From assembly GCA_024401895.1 (NCBI GenBank), contig JAKSKE010000004.1, positions 1-63,731 of the forward strand: a stretch of DNA of 63,731 nucleotides, given 5' to 3'. The stretch is from Bacteroidales bacterium. GTDB taxonomy: Bacteria; Bacteroidota; Bacteroidia; Bacteroidales; UBA932. Both the position numbers and the translations under genes were made by a program. Positions 35,234-43,899 of the stretch are shown here, piece by piece. The notes under the pieces are model-generated. The model saw only the letters and a list, made by a program, of their open reading frames with translations. It was not told the origin of the DNA and did not search any database. Within the stretch, counting starts at the first letter, position 1. Each line of letters begins with the position of its first letter.

Positions 35234-37012
35234 CTATTTGGCAGTATTCCCTGTTCCGGCCTTGATTCCTGCGGCTGAGACAGGGAATATTCCTAATGCC
35301 TCGCGCTGTCCAAGGATAACCTCAGAGACCGACTTGCAGTTATAGACGTTGTCGGCCCATCCAATGTAGAAAGCGCCGAAATTGCGGAACCAGGGCATAA
35401 CGTCGAGGGCATAGGGTGAACCGAAATAGGCGCCCACGAGACGTTGTTGCCTGCTCCAGCGGCCAATATAGTCATATATGGCGGGTTCCTTGATCCCGAA
35501 GTTGTTCTGAGGACGGCTGTCGGTGTCGTGGAAACCTACGATTACAGTTTTGTACCTGGCAAGCTTGGCCTTCATTTCCTTAAGGTCGCCAAGGGTGAAA
35601 TCCCTGGGAAGGAAGAAACTGTCGTAACCCAACAGCCGGGCCATTTTTTCGGCTCCCGACTCCCCTACTCCGCGTCGTGCACCGTATGCAGCGGGACCGC
35701 CGCCTTCACCTTCGCGGGGCTTGTAGATATCGTCATCCATATTGGGAACGCGCTTCTCTTCGCCTGCTCCCAGCGCCAGATATGCTACCTTACCCTTAAG
35801 GAGCGTTTGTCCGTCGCGATGAGCGCACAGGACAGTATTGTCGGACATTTTCTGAATGAGTTCCTTCTCGCCCAGCCGCTTCATATCGTCCTCCAGCGTC
35901 TCGATGTTTATCATAGGGTTGTAGAGAGGGTCGAGCAGGCCCTGCCTTTCCTTCTGGGAAAGCACTCTGCGAACCTTGGCATCGAGCTCCTCCATAGGCA
36001 GTTCGCCGCTCTCGATCTTGGAAACTATGAGATTTATGCACTCCTTGTAGTTGATGGCCATAAGCAGGACGTCGGCACCGGCCTCGTAGGCGGCGAGGCA
36101 TACCCTGGGGCCGTCATTATTGAAAAATTCGGAAACTCCGTCCATTCCAAGGGCGTCGGTAACTACCAGACCGTCGAAGCCCATCTGCTTGCGGAGGATA
36201 TCTATAACGGGCTTTGATACCGATGTGGGAGTGCCGGTCGGGTCCAGTGCGGGAACGCTCATATGCGCGAGCATAACCATATCCACACCGTTGGAGACAA
36301 GATGGCGGAAGGGATACATTTCAAGGGAGTCGAGACGGGCGAGGCTGAAGTCGAGCACGGGCATTCCCCTGTGCGAATCGACCTGAGTATCGCCGTGCCC
36401 GGGGAAATGCTTGGCACAGGCGCTCACGCCCTCGTCCTGCATACCCTTGGCATAGGCCCATCCGTATCGGGCGACTTTCTCCCTGTCCTCGCCGAAGCTC
36501 CTGGCATTGATGACGGGATTCTTGGGATTGCAATTTATGTCAACGTCGGGAGCGTAATTCACCCCCAGTTTCACAAGTTTCATCTCCTTGGCCACTACCC
36601 GTCCCATCTCATACACCAGTTCAGGAGAAGAGAGGGCGCCCAACTGCATCTGCCGGGGGAAATACGGGAACTCGGGAAATCTCATAGAAACGCCCCATTC
36701 ACCGTCCAGTGCCACCATAAGGGGAATCGCTGCCATTTCCTGCAGTTCGTTGAGAGTTCTGGCAAACGGCATAAGGGAACCGTCCATTACAATGAGGCCG
36801 CCAACTCCCTCTTTCACATATTCCATCTGTTTCGCTCTGAGGGCCGCATTCCCTTCGTGGGAATCTACCGACATAACGAACAATTGGGCTACTTTCTGCC
36901 GTGTCGAAAGACCTGCGAGGAGTTTTTCCACCCTGGGAGAAGCGGCATCGGCGCCGTAAAGGGCGCTGCTGCAAACGAGTGACATAACCATTATCCAACA
37001 AAAACGTTTCAT
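35234..37012 (-). CDS. Secreted GH3 beta-N-acetylhexosaminidase (NagZ-like)
   Basis: 592-residue protein with signal peptide (ends near SSALYGADA). The GH3 TIM barrel spans about residues 30-360: the NagZ catalytic loop is CAKHFPGHGDTQVDSHRGMP, supplying the His/Asp pair typical of NagZ, and the nucleophile Asp is in DGLVVTDALGMDGV. The C-terminal ~200 residues form a GH3_C-like alpha/beta domain (TVLCAHRDGQTLLKGKVAYLALGAG) without a beta-lactamase fusion. It probably removes GlcNAc from muropeptides or glycans in the periplasm. Confidence 0.9.
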   Translation of the reverse strand: MKRFCWIMVMSLVCSSALYGADAASPRVEKLLAGLSTRQKVAQLFVMSVDSHEGNAALRAKQMEYVKEGVGGLIVMDGSLMPFARTLNELQEMAAIPLMVALDGEWGVSMRFPEFPYFPRQMQLGALSSPELVYEMGRVVAKEMKLVKLGVNYAPDVDINCNPKNPVINARSFGEDREKVARYGWAYAKGMQDEGVSACAKHFPGHGDTQVDSHRGMPVLDFSLARLDSLEMYPFRHLVSNGVDMVMLAHMSVPALDPTGTPTSVSKPVIDILRKQMGFDGLVVTDALGMDGVSEFFNNDGPRVCLAAYEAGADVLLMAINYKECINLIVSKIESGELPMEELDAKVRRVLSQKERQGLLDPLYNPMINIETLEDDMKRLGEKELIQKMSDNTVLCAHRDGQTLLKGKVAYLALGAGEEKRVPNMDDDIYKPREGEGGGPAAYGARRGVGESGAEKMARLLGYDSFFLPRDFTLGDLKEMKAKLARYKTVIVGFHDTDSRPQNNFGIKEPAIYDYIGRWSRQQRLVGAYFGSPYALDVMPWFRNFGAFYIGWADNVYNCKSVSEVILGQREALGIFPVSAAGIKAGTGNTAK

Positions 37013-37049
37013 ATTTCGAACAATTATTTTTCAGGTATTGTGCTGTAAA

Positions 37050-38819
37050 TCAATAGTTGAAAACCTGGTCAAGTTCGGCCGCTATCTTCTGCCGCACTGC
37101 GGCGGGCTCGAAACTCCAGCTTCCCAGCAGGGACGGGTCATTTATGTCGTCGGCGGTAATAGTAGTGTGCGTGCAGAAATAGTCGTAAATCAAATTCCGG
37201 ATTTCGCCGAAGCGGCCCTGGACCAGAGAGTCGAGACTGTCGGGAGAAATTCCGGCCCCCTCGACCAGATGTTTTCCTCCGCCGCTGGCGCGGTATGAGT
37301 TCAGGGCAACGGTATAAACCGCCGATTCGTCGAAGGCGGAACCATCGGCCATCGACCTAATAATCACCCTTTTCCCTTTTTCATTCAGAGGATAGACCTC
37401 ATATACGAGGCCGGCCGCCGAATCGAAGTTGTAATGTCTGTCGACGAACGACCACCTCTGGCTGCCGGTGCGTTTATCTGCTTTTTCAGCAATATTGAGC
37501 ACGGTGCCGTTGCCGCCGCCGACCCACATATCGTACGAATATTCCAGATAATCCTTTACCTGCCGGCCTGTGAGATTTATTTTAAACAGACTGTTCTCGT
37601 AGGGATATATGGTGAACATATCGTTGAAAACGACCTGCCCCGGGCAAACTTTGCCGTTGAAGGACAGCGGGGCGCAGAAAGAAATGTCGGCGCCGGTAGT
37701 CTGCAGTTGCACGGTATTGACCAGATTCTCGTAATTGTTCATACCGGCATAGGCGTCACGGGAGGCCAAAAGGCATTGGAGCTGACCTACGGGACGCAGG
37801 GTAAAATCTTTGACTTTGAGGTAATCGTCGTGGAAAAAGTCCAGCATTTCCGGATTGACCTTATCTTTGCTCACGCGTATATTGGCGGCATCCAGCTCAA
37901 CCGACACTTTGCGGTTGAGTCTCTTGCGCACACTTACAAGGCAGCTGCCCAGATTGGCAGCCTTGGAGCCGGAATTCAAAAAACAGACTTTTCCGTTGTT
38001 CTGAATATAAGGGGAATGGTCGTGGGCGCCTACAACAACGTCTATGCCCTGTATTGAATTCATTACATCCAATGCTTCATTTTCGAGCGACGTCCCGTCC
38101 CCTGCTCCGGTTCCGGAATGCATTGCCAGCACCACTACGTCTGGTCTATACCTTTTCCTGAGGGCGTTGACACTGCGGCCGGCGGCCTTGACTACAGATT
38201 CGAAATCCATTCCCGAACTGGCTTCATCGGGCACCCAGTTACTTATATTTGCATTGGTGTAGCCCAACAGAAGCACCTTGAGACCAGCTTTCTTGAATAT
38301 GCAATACTCATTGAAATAGCTCCCATTGCCCTTCTGCAAAGGGGTGTTGCCGGCAAGGGTTACGATTGAGCAGTCATCGAGTTCACGAGTTACCCTGTCG
38401 AATACACTGTGCCCGGCCTCTATGTCGTGATTACCTACAATCCAGGCATCGTAGCGCATATAGGACATCATTCGGGGAACTATATGCGGAGAAAGTGTAT
38501 CTACGAAATTGTAATAATAAACCGAGTTGTCTCCCTGAAGGCAGTCGCCAATGTCGAGCAGCAGTACGTTCTCTTCGCCTTCGGCATTGCGTATGCTGTC
38601 AACATAATAAGCTACGTTCTGCAGAGAGGGCTGCAATGCCTGGCCGGTGTAGGTGGAATCGAAAAGTTTTCCGTGAACGTCTCCCGTCACCAGGATGCGG
38701 AGGTCGTGATGGACTGTGTCGAACGGTTTTTGGAAAACAAGTATAAGAAGAAAGGTAATGACACCTGCCAGAAGGACTTGAGCACTGGCTCTGAAGATTG
38801 TTTTGGTTTTACGCTTCAT
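37050..38819 (-). CDS. Metallophosphatase/5'-nucleotidase (UshA/CpdB superfamily), membrane-anchored
   Basis: 589 residues. An N-terminal hydrophobic anchor (AGVITFLLILVF) is followed by a calcineurin-like metallophosphatase: ILVTGDVHGKLFD, LLLDIGDCLQGDN, WIVGNHDIEAGHSVFD (GNHD/E), VVLAMHSGTG, and VVVGAHDHSPY. The C-terminal 5'-nucleotidase domain contains GADISFCAPLSFNGKV, DMFTIYPYENSLFKINLTGRQVKDYLE and YTVALNSYRASGGG. Likely hydrolyses nucleotides or cyclic nucleotides outside the cytoplasm. The ATG at 38819 is the start; the frame stays open upstream but overlaps the divergent GSCFA gene and has no homology. Confidence 0.93.
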   Translation of the reverse strand: MKRKTKTIFRASAQVLLAGVITFLLILVFQKPFDTVHHDLRILVTGDVHGKLFDSTYTGQALQPSLQNVAYYVDSIRNAEGEENVLLLDIGDCLQGDNSVYYYNFVDTLSPHIVPRMMSYMRYDAWIVGNHDIEAGHSVFDRVTRELDDCSIVTLAGNTPLQKGNGSYFNEYCIFKKAGLKVLLLGYTNANISNWVPDEASSGMDFESVVKAAGRSVNALRKRYRPDVVVLAMHSGTGAGDGTSLENEALDVMNSIQGIDVVVGAHDHSPYIQNNGKVCFLNSGSKAANLGSCLVSVRKRLNRKVSVELDAANIRVSKDKVNPEMLDFFHDDYLKVKDFTLRPVGQLQCLLASRDAYAGMNNYENLVNTVQLQTTGADISFCAPLSFNGKVCPGQVVFNDMFTIYPYENSLFKINLTGRQVKDYLEYSYDMWVGGGNGTVLNIAEKADKRTGSQRWSFVDRHYNFDSAAGLVYEVYPLNEKGKRVIIRSMADGSAFDESAVYTVALNSYRASGGGKHLVEGAGISPDSLDSLVQGRFGEIRNLIYDYFCTHTTITADDINDPSLLGSWSFEPAAVRQKIAAELDQVFNY

Positions 38820-38864
38820 AAAGATTACACTAATTCCGTAAAGATACGTATTTTTGTCGTGATT

Positions 38865-39641
38865 ATGGACAAAAATACCAAAACTGTAATTTTGGGCAGC
38901 TGTTTTTCCGACGGCATAGGAACGCATCTGAAGAATGCCGGATACGACGTATGCATAAATCCATTCGGTACTCTTTTTAATCCCGCAAGCATTGCCGCAA
39001 GCATTGAAAGGCTCGCCAATCCCGTTCCCTTTACTTCCGTGGACTGTGTCGCTATGGGGGCCGGGGCCGGAAAGATATGCTCTTTCTGCCATCACACATC
39101 GTTTGCCCGAGTGGAGGAAAATGATTTTTTGGATAACGCCAACAGCGCGCTTGAGGTTGCCGCACGGTATTTTGAGGAGGCGGAAACTGTGATTGTAACG
39201 CTGGGAACCTCGTTCGTGTGGAAGCATTTGCCCGAAGGCAGGATTGTTTCGAACTGCCTTAAGCGGCCCGGTTATGAATTCAACCACGAACGCCTGGCCC
39301 TGGAGGAAGTGAAAGCCTGTCTGGACCGTATGCTTGCGGCCGCCCCAGGCAAAGAATTCATTTTCACCGTGTCGCCCATCAGGCATCTGTGGAAGGGGGC
39401 GCACAGCAATCAGATAAGCAAGGCCACTCTGCTGCTGGCCATTGAAAATCTGATAGAAGAGACAGGGGCTGGCGCTCCCGGCAGTTGCGCAGGCAGGAAG
39501 CTCCGGTACTTTCCGGCTTACGAGATAGTGCTGGACGACCTTAGAGACTATTCCTGGTATGCAGCCGACAAAGTGCACCCTTCACCGGCCGCCGTTGACA
39601 CCGTGTGGGAGCGCTTCCGCGAAGAAGTCCTCGGCTTGTAA
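38865..39641 (+). CDS. GSCFA-domain protein (SGNH-like hydrolase)
   Basis: 258-residue protein of the GSCFA family, named after its first motif; here LGSCFSDGIGTHL. Other blocks are NPFGTLFNPASI, IVTLGTSFVWKH, FIFTVSPIRHLWKGAHSNQISKATLLLA and AADKVHPSPAAVDTVW, consistent with an SGNH/GDSL hydrolase (Ser in GSCFS, Asp-His pair in DKVHPS). No signal peptide. The start ATG lies 9 nt past a TATTTTTG box (38849-38856), so it is nearly leaderless. It diverges from the 5'-nucleotidase gene. Confidence 0.9.
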   Translation: MDKNTKTVILGSCFSDGIGTHLKNAGYDVCINPFGTLFNPASIAASIERLANPVPFTSVDCVAMGAGAGKICSFCHHTSFARVEENDFLDNANSALEVAARYFEEAETVIVTLGTSFVWKHLPEGRIVSNCLKRPGYEFNHERLALEEVKACLDRMLAAAPGKEFIFTVSPIRHLWKGAHSNQISKATLLLAIENLIEETGAGAPGSCAGRKLRYFPAYEIVLDDLRDYSWYAADKVHPSPAAVDTVWERFREEVLGL

Positions 39642-39671
39642 ATGTAAATTCTATTCAAAATAATTAAAGAT

Positions 39672-40037
39672 ATGAGCACCCTCGGAAACATTCTATGGTT
39701 CATTCTTGGCGGTTTTCTGGTCGCCTTGATGTATATTATCTCCGGCCTTCTTATGTGCGTCACAATTGTCGGAATACCGTTTGGCGTACAACTTATGAAA
39801 ATTGGCGTTATGGCGCTCGCTCCATTCGGGAAGGAAGTCACAACCAAGGAAAATGCCGGTTGCCTGTCAATAGGTTTTTCCGTTCTGTGGATACTTTGCG
39901 GCTGGTGGGAAACAGCTCTTGTGCACCTGACGCTCGCAGCAATTTTCGCAATCACCATTGTGGGAATTCCCTTTGCCAAGGTCCACTGGCGACTTATGAA
40001 GATAAGCTTTATGCCTTTCGGACTCACGACGAAATAA
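39672..40037 (+). CDS. YccF-family inner-membrane protein
   Basis: 121 residues with four membrane segments arranged as two related halves: GNILWFILGGFLVALMYIISG with IVGIPFGVQLMKIGVMALAPFGKEV, and later ITIVGIPFAKVHWRLMKISFMPFGL. The duplicated GIPF motif identifies the YccF domain pair. Function unknown. It follows the GSCFA gene by 30 nt on the same strand. Confidence 0.9.
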   Translation: MSTLGNILWFILGGFLVALMYIISGLLMCVTIVGIPFGVQLMKIGVMALAPFGKEVTTKENAGCLSIGFSVLWILCGWWETALVHLTLAAIFAITIVGIPFAKVHWRLMKISFMPFGLTTK

Positions 40038-40050
40038 CAATTCGTACAAG

Positions 40051-40071
40051 ATTCCGTATCAAGTACGGAAT
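40051..40071. repeat. REP-like palindrome
   Basis: Perfect 8-bp arms ATTCCGTA (40051-40058) and TACGGAAT (40064-40071) around TCAAG. The unit, with its flanking AG and GACG, resembles the ATTCCGnnTCAAGnnCGGAAT dispersed palindromes of many bacterial genomes. Only one copy was noticed here. Confidence 0.5.
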
Positions 40072-40076
40072 GACGG

Positions 40077-40109
40077 AAAAGGCGCCCGACCTTTTGGAGG
40101 ACGAGCGCC
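40077..40109 (-). terminator. Terminator of the 135-residue lipoprotein gene
   Basis: On the minus strand, arms GGCGCTCGTCC and GGTCGGGCGCC (two non-Watson-Crick positions) with an AAAA-containing loop are followed by TTTT. It sits 29 nt beyond the lipoprotein stop. Confidence 0.6.
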
Positions 40110-40137
40110 AATATATTGGATTATCCGAATGAGCGGA

Positions 40138-40545
40138 CTAAAGGTCGCGGGAGCCATTGGCGTCCCAGATGTGGCTTACCGGAGACTTGTAACTTGGATC
40201 GGCCTCGTAACTGATTGTGTATTCGTTTTCACGGTGGCTGACATACTTGGTGATTTTCATAATAAGATATGACTCACCGGGTGCAGAGTATGAAGCATCC
40301 TTGGTCTTTGAAAGAATATCTTTATACAAAGAAACAGCCTGGCCTTCGCTGGCGAACTCTGTATTGATGTACTTGTCGAGTTCTGCAGAAATCTGTGAAA
40401 AATCGGAGGTTCCGGAAGTTCCACTTACATAGCGCATCTCTTTCGATACTTTGTAGTAGGGAGGGAAATCGCCACCTTCTTTGTCGCAGGATGTAAATGA
40501 CAGCACGAGCAGTGCAGAAGCAAGGAGTGTTAAAAATCTTTTCAT
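40138..40545 (-). CDS. Small lipoprotein of unknown function
   Basis: 135 residues with a lipoprotein signal (SFTSC lipobox, mature Cys about 20) and an acidic DKEGGDFPPYYK start to the mature part. A beta-hairpin-rich body (ESYLIMKITKYVSHRENEYTISYEADP) follows a helix (FSQISAELDKYINTEF). No family recognised. It stands alone between the YccF gene and the 40.6-41.1 kb gene, with a terminator just downstream. Confidence 0.8.
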   Translation of the reverse strand: MKRFLTLLASALLVLSFTSCDKEGGDFPPYYKVSKEMRYVSGTSGTSDFSQISAELDKYINTEFASEGQAVSLYKDILSKTKDASYSAPGESYLIMKITKYVSHRENEYTISYEADPSYKSPVSHIWDANGSRDL

Positions 40546-40660
40546 TTTAAAATATGTTTAAATCATTAAGAAAAAATTGTCATTTCTATAAGAAGCAGTT
40601 TTGGGACGCTTCCGATTCGGCCGGCAAATTTAGTTCTTTCCAGTAGATTTTCAAATTTTT

Positions 40661-41107
40661 TCATAATTGCACCCTCAGGTTCCTTTCAAGGAACTCGACA
40701 GCAGACACGAGCAGGTCCTGGGTGCGGGCACAGCAGGCCAGAATAAGGAGTACGCCCTTGCGGACTTCCTGGGAGAAGAAACGCATAGGGTAGCCTTCCT
40801 CGGTCTGGGCATCGAAGCCGAAGGCGTTCTTGCCGTTGAATTTGAATTTCACAATAGGACTTTCCTCCAGGTCGTCATCTTCGTCGAACCCGATAACTTC
40901 GGCATAATTTGCAAAAGCCTGGTCTTCGGCAGTCTCGCCGTCGGGCATCACCCCGGCATAGGCATCTATCATAATTTGATTGGAATCGCCGGTCTGGTCC
41001 GGAAGATTGGCCTCAAGATGAGTTACCTCTGCCCCGGACTCGTCGATATAGGTTTCAATGGTGGATATCCAGCCTTCGGGCAGTTTCAGATTGATTTGGT
41101 AAGCCAT
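40661..41107 (-). CDS. Uncharacterized cytoplasmic protein
   Basis: 148-residue acidic protein without a signal peptide: INLKLPEGWISTIETYIDESG, then a central DEDDDLEESPIVKFKFNGKNAFGF and C-terminal helix LLVSAVEFLERNLRV. It reads as a compact alpha/beta domain, but I recognise no family. It starts 2 nt after the stop of the secreted 360-residue protein gene, so both are probably one transcript. Confidence 0.7.
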   Translation of the reverse strand: MAYQINLKLPEGWISTIETYIDESGAEVTHLEANLPDQTGDSNQIMIDAYAGVMPDGETAEDQAFANYAEVIGFDEDDDLEESPIVKFKFNGKNAFGFDAQTEEGYPMRFFSQEVRKGVLLILACCARTQDLLVSAVEFLERNLRVQL

Positions 41108-41109
41108 AA

Positions 41110-42192
41110 TTATTTATCGTTTAAAGTATTTCCGGAATAAATGAAAGGGTCGCGGGTATCGCCGGTCCAGAGGTATAGCCGAAGGTCCGAGTACTGCTGG
41201 CCGGCCTGGGAGTCGTATCCGTTCTCGGAAATCATATATCTGCCGTCTCCCAGAGGGCAGAATCCGGTACTCCCCCACTTGAAATCCCATCCGCGGATTC
41301 CACTGGCCTCATCCATCAGGCCGGCAGCGGCCAAATTAAGACGATTCCCGACCGGTTTCTGCGAGCAGTCAAGGCCGAACATGGGATAGTTCGGAAACTG
41401 GGGTTTATGTCCCTTATAGACAAACAGATACAGACGGTTGGTATATTTGTCGTAGGCCATATTCTGCACGCCGTAGCGGGTGTTTCCCGTCCTTACGAAG
41501 AACTTGCGCAGAGGCTTTGCCCCATTGAACCGGCGGGGGTTGTAGCACAGCAGAATCTGGTCGTCGTTGTCATTCCTGGAAGGGTCGTCGTAAATGCCGT
41601 ACGCTACGTACAGGTACATTCTTTTATTTCGGGAGCCCATTGCCGGGGCGAAGGCGACCCCGTCGATTCCGGAGCAGCCGTAGCGGTGGTTTTGGGAATA
41701 GTCGCGGCAGGCGTCTTCTATGCGGACCAGTTCCATAATGCTGTCTTTGAGGGGATCCATTCCAATGCGGTCCATTCGGGCGACGTCCAGAATGGCAATG
41801 TAAAACGCGCTCTGCCCCTGTGCAACAACATCGATTCCCATCCCTTCGGCTATGTTGCGGCCTATTTCGTCGTCCTTGATTTCAAGGGAGGCATAGACTT
41901 TTCCGTTTTCGGGATTTCGGGACATTGCCCCAAGGTGGCCGGGGATATTCTCGACCGACGCCACAATATTTCCGTCATAATCGGTTTTATAGAAAGCCGT
42001 TGTGAATGATGCGTAAATGCATTTGTCCAGAGTGTCCACGACAAAGCCCTGAATGTGATTGTCCCGCCCCACAAGGCGTATCGAATCGGGAATGTCCCGA
42101 GCCGCGGCGTTAAGACCCAGAACCAACGACAGAATAATGGTTGTGCAGACAGCCATAGAGCGAAAACAGAGGGATGGATGCAGGATTTTCAT
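41110..42192 (-). CDS. Secreted uncharacterized protein, possible beta-propeller
   Basis: 360 residues with signal peptide (VCTTIILSLVLGLNAAAR). The mature part repeats strand-turn patterns with hints of propeller blades (QGFVVDTLDKCIYASFTTAFYKTDYDGN, NPENGKVYASLEI, YGVQNMAYDKYTNRLYLFVYKGH, GSTGFCPLGDGRYMISENGYD). Similar architecture is seen in secreted lactonase-like or phytase-like proteins, but no catalytic motif can be defended. It overlaps nothing and is followed by the 148-residue gene. Confidence 0.7.
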   Translation of the reverse strand: MKILHPSLCFRSMAVCTTIILSLVLGLNAAARDIPDSIRLVGRDNHIQGFVVDTLDKCIYASFTTAFYKTDYDGNIVASVENIPGHLGAMSRNPENGKVYASLEIKDDEIGRNIAEGMGIDVVAQGQSAFYIAILDVARMDRIGMDPLKDSIMELVRIEDACRDYSQNHRYGCSGIDGVAFAPAMGSRNKRMYLYVAYGIYDDPSRNDNDDQILLCYNPRRFNGAKPLRKFFVRTGNTRYGVQNMAYDKYTNRLYLFVYKGHKPQFPNYPMFGLDCSQKPVGNRLNLAAAGLMDEASGIRGWDFKWGSTGFCPLGDGRYMISENGYDSQAGQQYSDLRLYLWTGDTRDPFIYSGNTLNDK

Positions 42193-42207
42193 AAAACCGG
42201 GGCAATA

Positions 42208-42684
42208 TCAGAAAACAACGGCAATCACTTTCCAAAGGAGCAGGGCGCTCACAATGAGCTTTGCCACAGTGCCGGCAATGAAACCGGCAAAGGCTCCGAC
42301 CGATGCCTTGAACGAATCCCAAGCACCCTTGTTTTCGACAAGGAACTCGCCCAGGAAGGCACCGAGAAGGCTCCCGGCAATCATTCCTACCGGGGTGAAG
42401 AAGATTCCGGCAAACAGCCCGATGGCGGCTCCCGCCGATGCCGCCTTATGTCCTCCGGCGGCACGGGTCATTGCCGACGGCACCACATAATCGATTACCG
42501 TAACGGCGGCCACCACCAATGCCCAGACAACAAGGCCGGTGACGGATACTGCGGCGCCGCCCTTATCTATGAAGACCAGCAGCAGCCCCACCCAACCTAA
42601 CGGCGGACCCGGCAGTGCAGGCACAACCGAGCCTGCAATGCCCAACACTGCAAGCACGATTGCCAATATTTCAAAAACGCTCAT
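42208..42684 (-). CDS. DUF456 membrane protein
   Basis: 158-residue very hydrophobic protein with five or six membrane segments and the DUF456 pattern: VPALPGPPLGWVGLLLVF near the N-terminus, and VGMIAGSLLGAFLGE in the second half (glycine-rich GxxxG helices). The ATG at 42684 is chosen; the open frame extends eight codons to a TTG. Function unknown. It is 15 nt upstream of the secreted 360-residue gene on the same strand. Confidence 0.87.
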   Translation of the reverse strand: MSVFEILAIVLAVLGIAGSVVPALPGPPLGWVGLLLVFIDKGGAAVSVTGLVVWALVVAAVTVIDYVVPSAMTRAAGGHKAASAGAAIGLFAGIFFTPVGMIAGSLLGAFLGEFLVENKGAWDSFKASVGAFAGFIAGTVAKLIVSALLLWKVIAVVF

Positions 42685-42766
42685 CGCTAAACAAATCTGA
42701 ACCAACAACAGACGGCAGGCTTAGAAAATCTGAAGCCCGTACATTCAAAGTATCAAAAAAGATTTG

Positions 42767-42854
42767 CGGAAAGACAGGGATTCGAACCCTGGAACCGCTT
42801 TGGACGGTCACACGCTTTCCAGACGTGCCTCTTCAGCCACTCGAGCATCTTTCC
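42767..42854 (-). tRNA. tRNA-Ser (anticodon GGA)
   Basis: On the minus strand: acceptor arms GGAAAGA / TCTTTCC pair perfectly, the anticodon loop is CTGGAAA (anticodon GGA, UCC codon), there is a long variable arm (class II), and the T-arm is CAGGG TTCGAAT CCCTG. Discriminator G; the full CCA is not encoded. Confidence 0.95.
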
Positions 42855-42942
42855 TTTCCTGCTGCAAAGATAAAAAAAATTTTTCAACCTGAGTTATTAA
42901 GACAAAAATGATTACTTTTGAAGTTGGGTTAAGACTACCGCT

Positions 42943-43899
42943 ATGACAAAAGAAGACAAATACGCGGCGCTGATTCCTGCGGTGCATTCGCTGATGAGCG
43001 ACGAGCCGGACGAGATTGCCCGTATGGCGAATCTGGCCGCTCTCCTGCATAATGAATTCCAATTCTGGTGGACAGGATTCTACCGGGTGGCCGACGGAGA
43101 CCAGCTCGTGCTCGGACCGTTCCAGGGCCCGCTGGCCTGTACGCGGATACGCCTGGGCAAGGGCGTCTGCGGTACTGCCTGGGCCGAAGACAGGACGGTG
43201 GTAGTGCCCGATGTGGAGAAATTTCCCGGGCACATTGCCTGCTCCAGCGAATCCAGGAGCGAGATTGTTGTGCCCGTCCGTTTCAAGGGGCAGGTCGTTG
43301 CAGTGCTGGATATCGACAGCCGGGAACTGGGGACCTTCGACGAGGTGGACGCGAATTGGCTGGAGAAGATTGCAGACTGTGTCTATGGGCCGCAGCGGGA
43401 CATCTGGTTTGCGGCCGGCTGCTTCTGGGGTGCGCAGAAGTTCTTCAAGATGATTCCGGGCGTGGAGTTCACCGAGGTTGGTTTTGCGAACGGATGGGTG
43501 CAGAATCCTACCTACGAGCAGGTATATACCGATACGACGGGTCACGCGGAATGCGTGCACGTGAGGTATAACCCGGAAATCGTTTCTCTGAAGGAGCTGG
43601 TTGGGCTGTACTTCAAGATCATTGACCCGCTGAGCCTTAACAGGCAGGGCGAGGATGAAGGGACCCGGTACCGCACGGGGGTCTATTACGAGGATGAGCG
43701 GGATTTCGATATACTGTCCAAGGAATTCCTCAGGCTTGAGAAGAAATTGGGAACGGAACTGGCCGTTGAACTTCGGCATATTACCGGTTTTTTCAGGGCT
43801 GAGGATTATCATCAGGACTATTTGGACAAGAACCCGGGAGGTTACTGCCATTTGAGTCCGGAGATATTCAAGATGGCCGCAAAGTTGAAAAAGAAATGA
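42943..43899 (+). CDS. Fused free-methionine-R-sulfoxide reductase (GAF) and MsrA
   Basis: 318-residue two-domain repair enzyme. Residues 1-148 are a GAF domain of the fRMsr/YebR type: WWTGFYR, LGPFQGPLACTRIRLGKGVCGTAW, FPGHIACSSESRSEIVVP. The three catalytic-type cysteines are Cys66, Cys76 and Cys100, with the 10- and 24-residue spacings of E. coli fRMsr. Residues 150-318 are MsrA: AAGCFWGAQKFF with catalytic Cys160, GHAECVHVRYNP, FRAEDYHQDYL and resolving-type Cys302 in YCHL. One polypeptide could reduce free Met-R-sulfoxide and Met-S-sulfoxide. Its TGA overlaps the dtd ATG by 4 nt. A TACTTTTG box is at 42913-42920. Confidence 0.94.
   Translation: MTKEDKYAALIPAVHSLMSDEPDEIARMANLAALLHNEFQFWWTGFYRVADGDQLVLGPFQGPLACTRIRLGKGVCGTAWAEDRTVVVPDVEKFPGHIACSSESRSEIVVPVRFKGQVVAVLDIDSRELGTFDEVDANWLEKIADCVYGPQRDIWFAAGCFWGAQKFFKMIPGVEFTEVGFANGWVQNPTYEQVYTDTTGHAECVHVRYNPEIVSLKELVGLYFKIIDPLSLNRQGEDEGTRYRTGVYYEDERDFDILSKEFLRLEKKLGTELAVELRHITGFFRAEDYHQDYLDKNPGGYCHLSPEIFKMAAKLKKK

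Noticed and set aside
38409..38864. N-terminal extension of the GSCFA frame
   Set aside because: It is antisense to the 5'-nucleotidase coding region; the family begins at the GSCF motif right after ATG 38865, with a -7 box just upstream.
37050..39578. 842-codon reading of the 5'-nucleotidase frame
   Set aside because: The extra ~250 N-terminal residues run antisense through the GSCFA gene. The ATG at 38819 followed by a hydrophobic anchor is the natural start.
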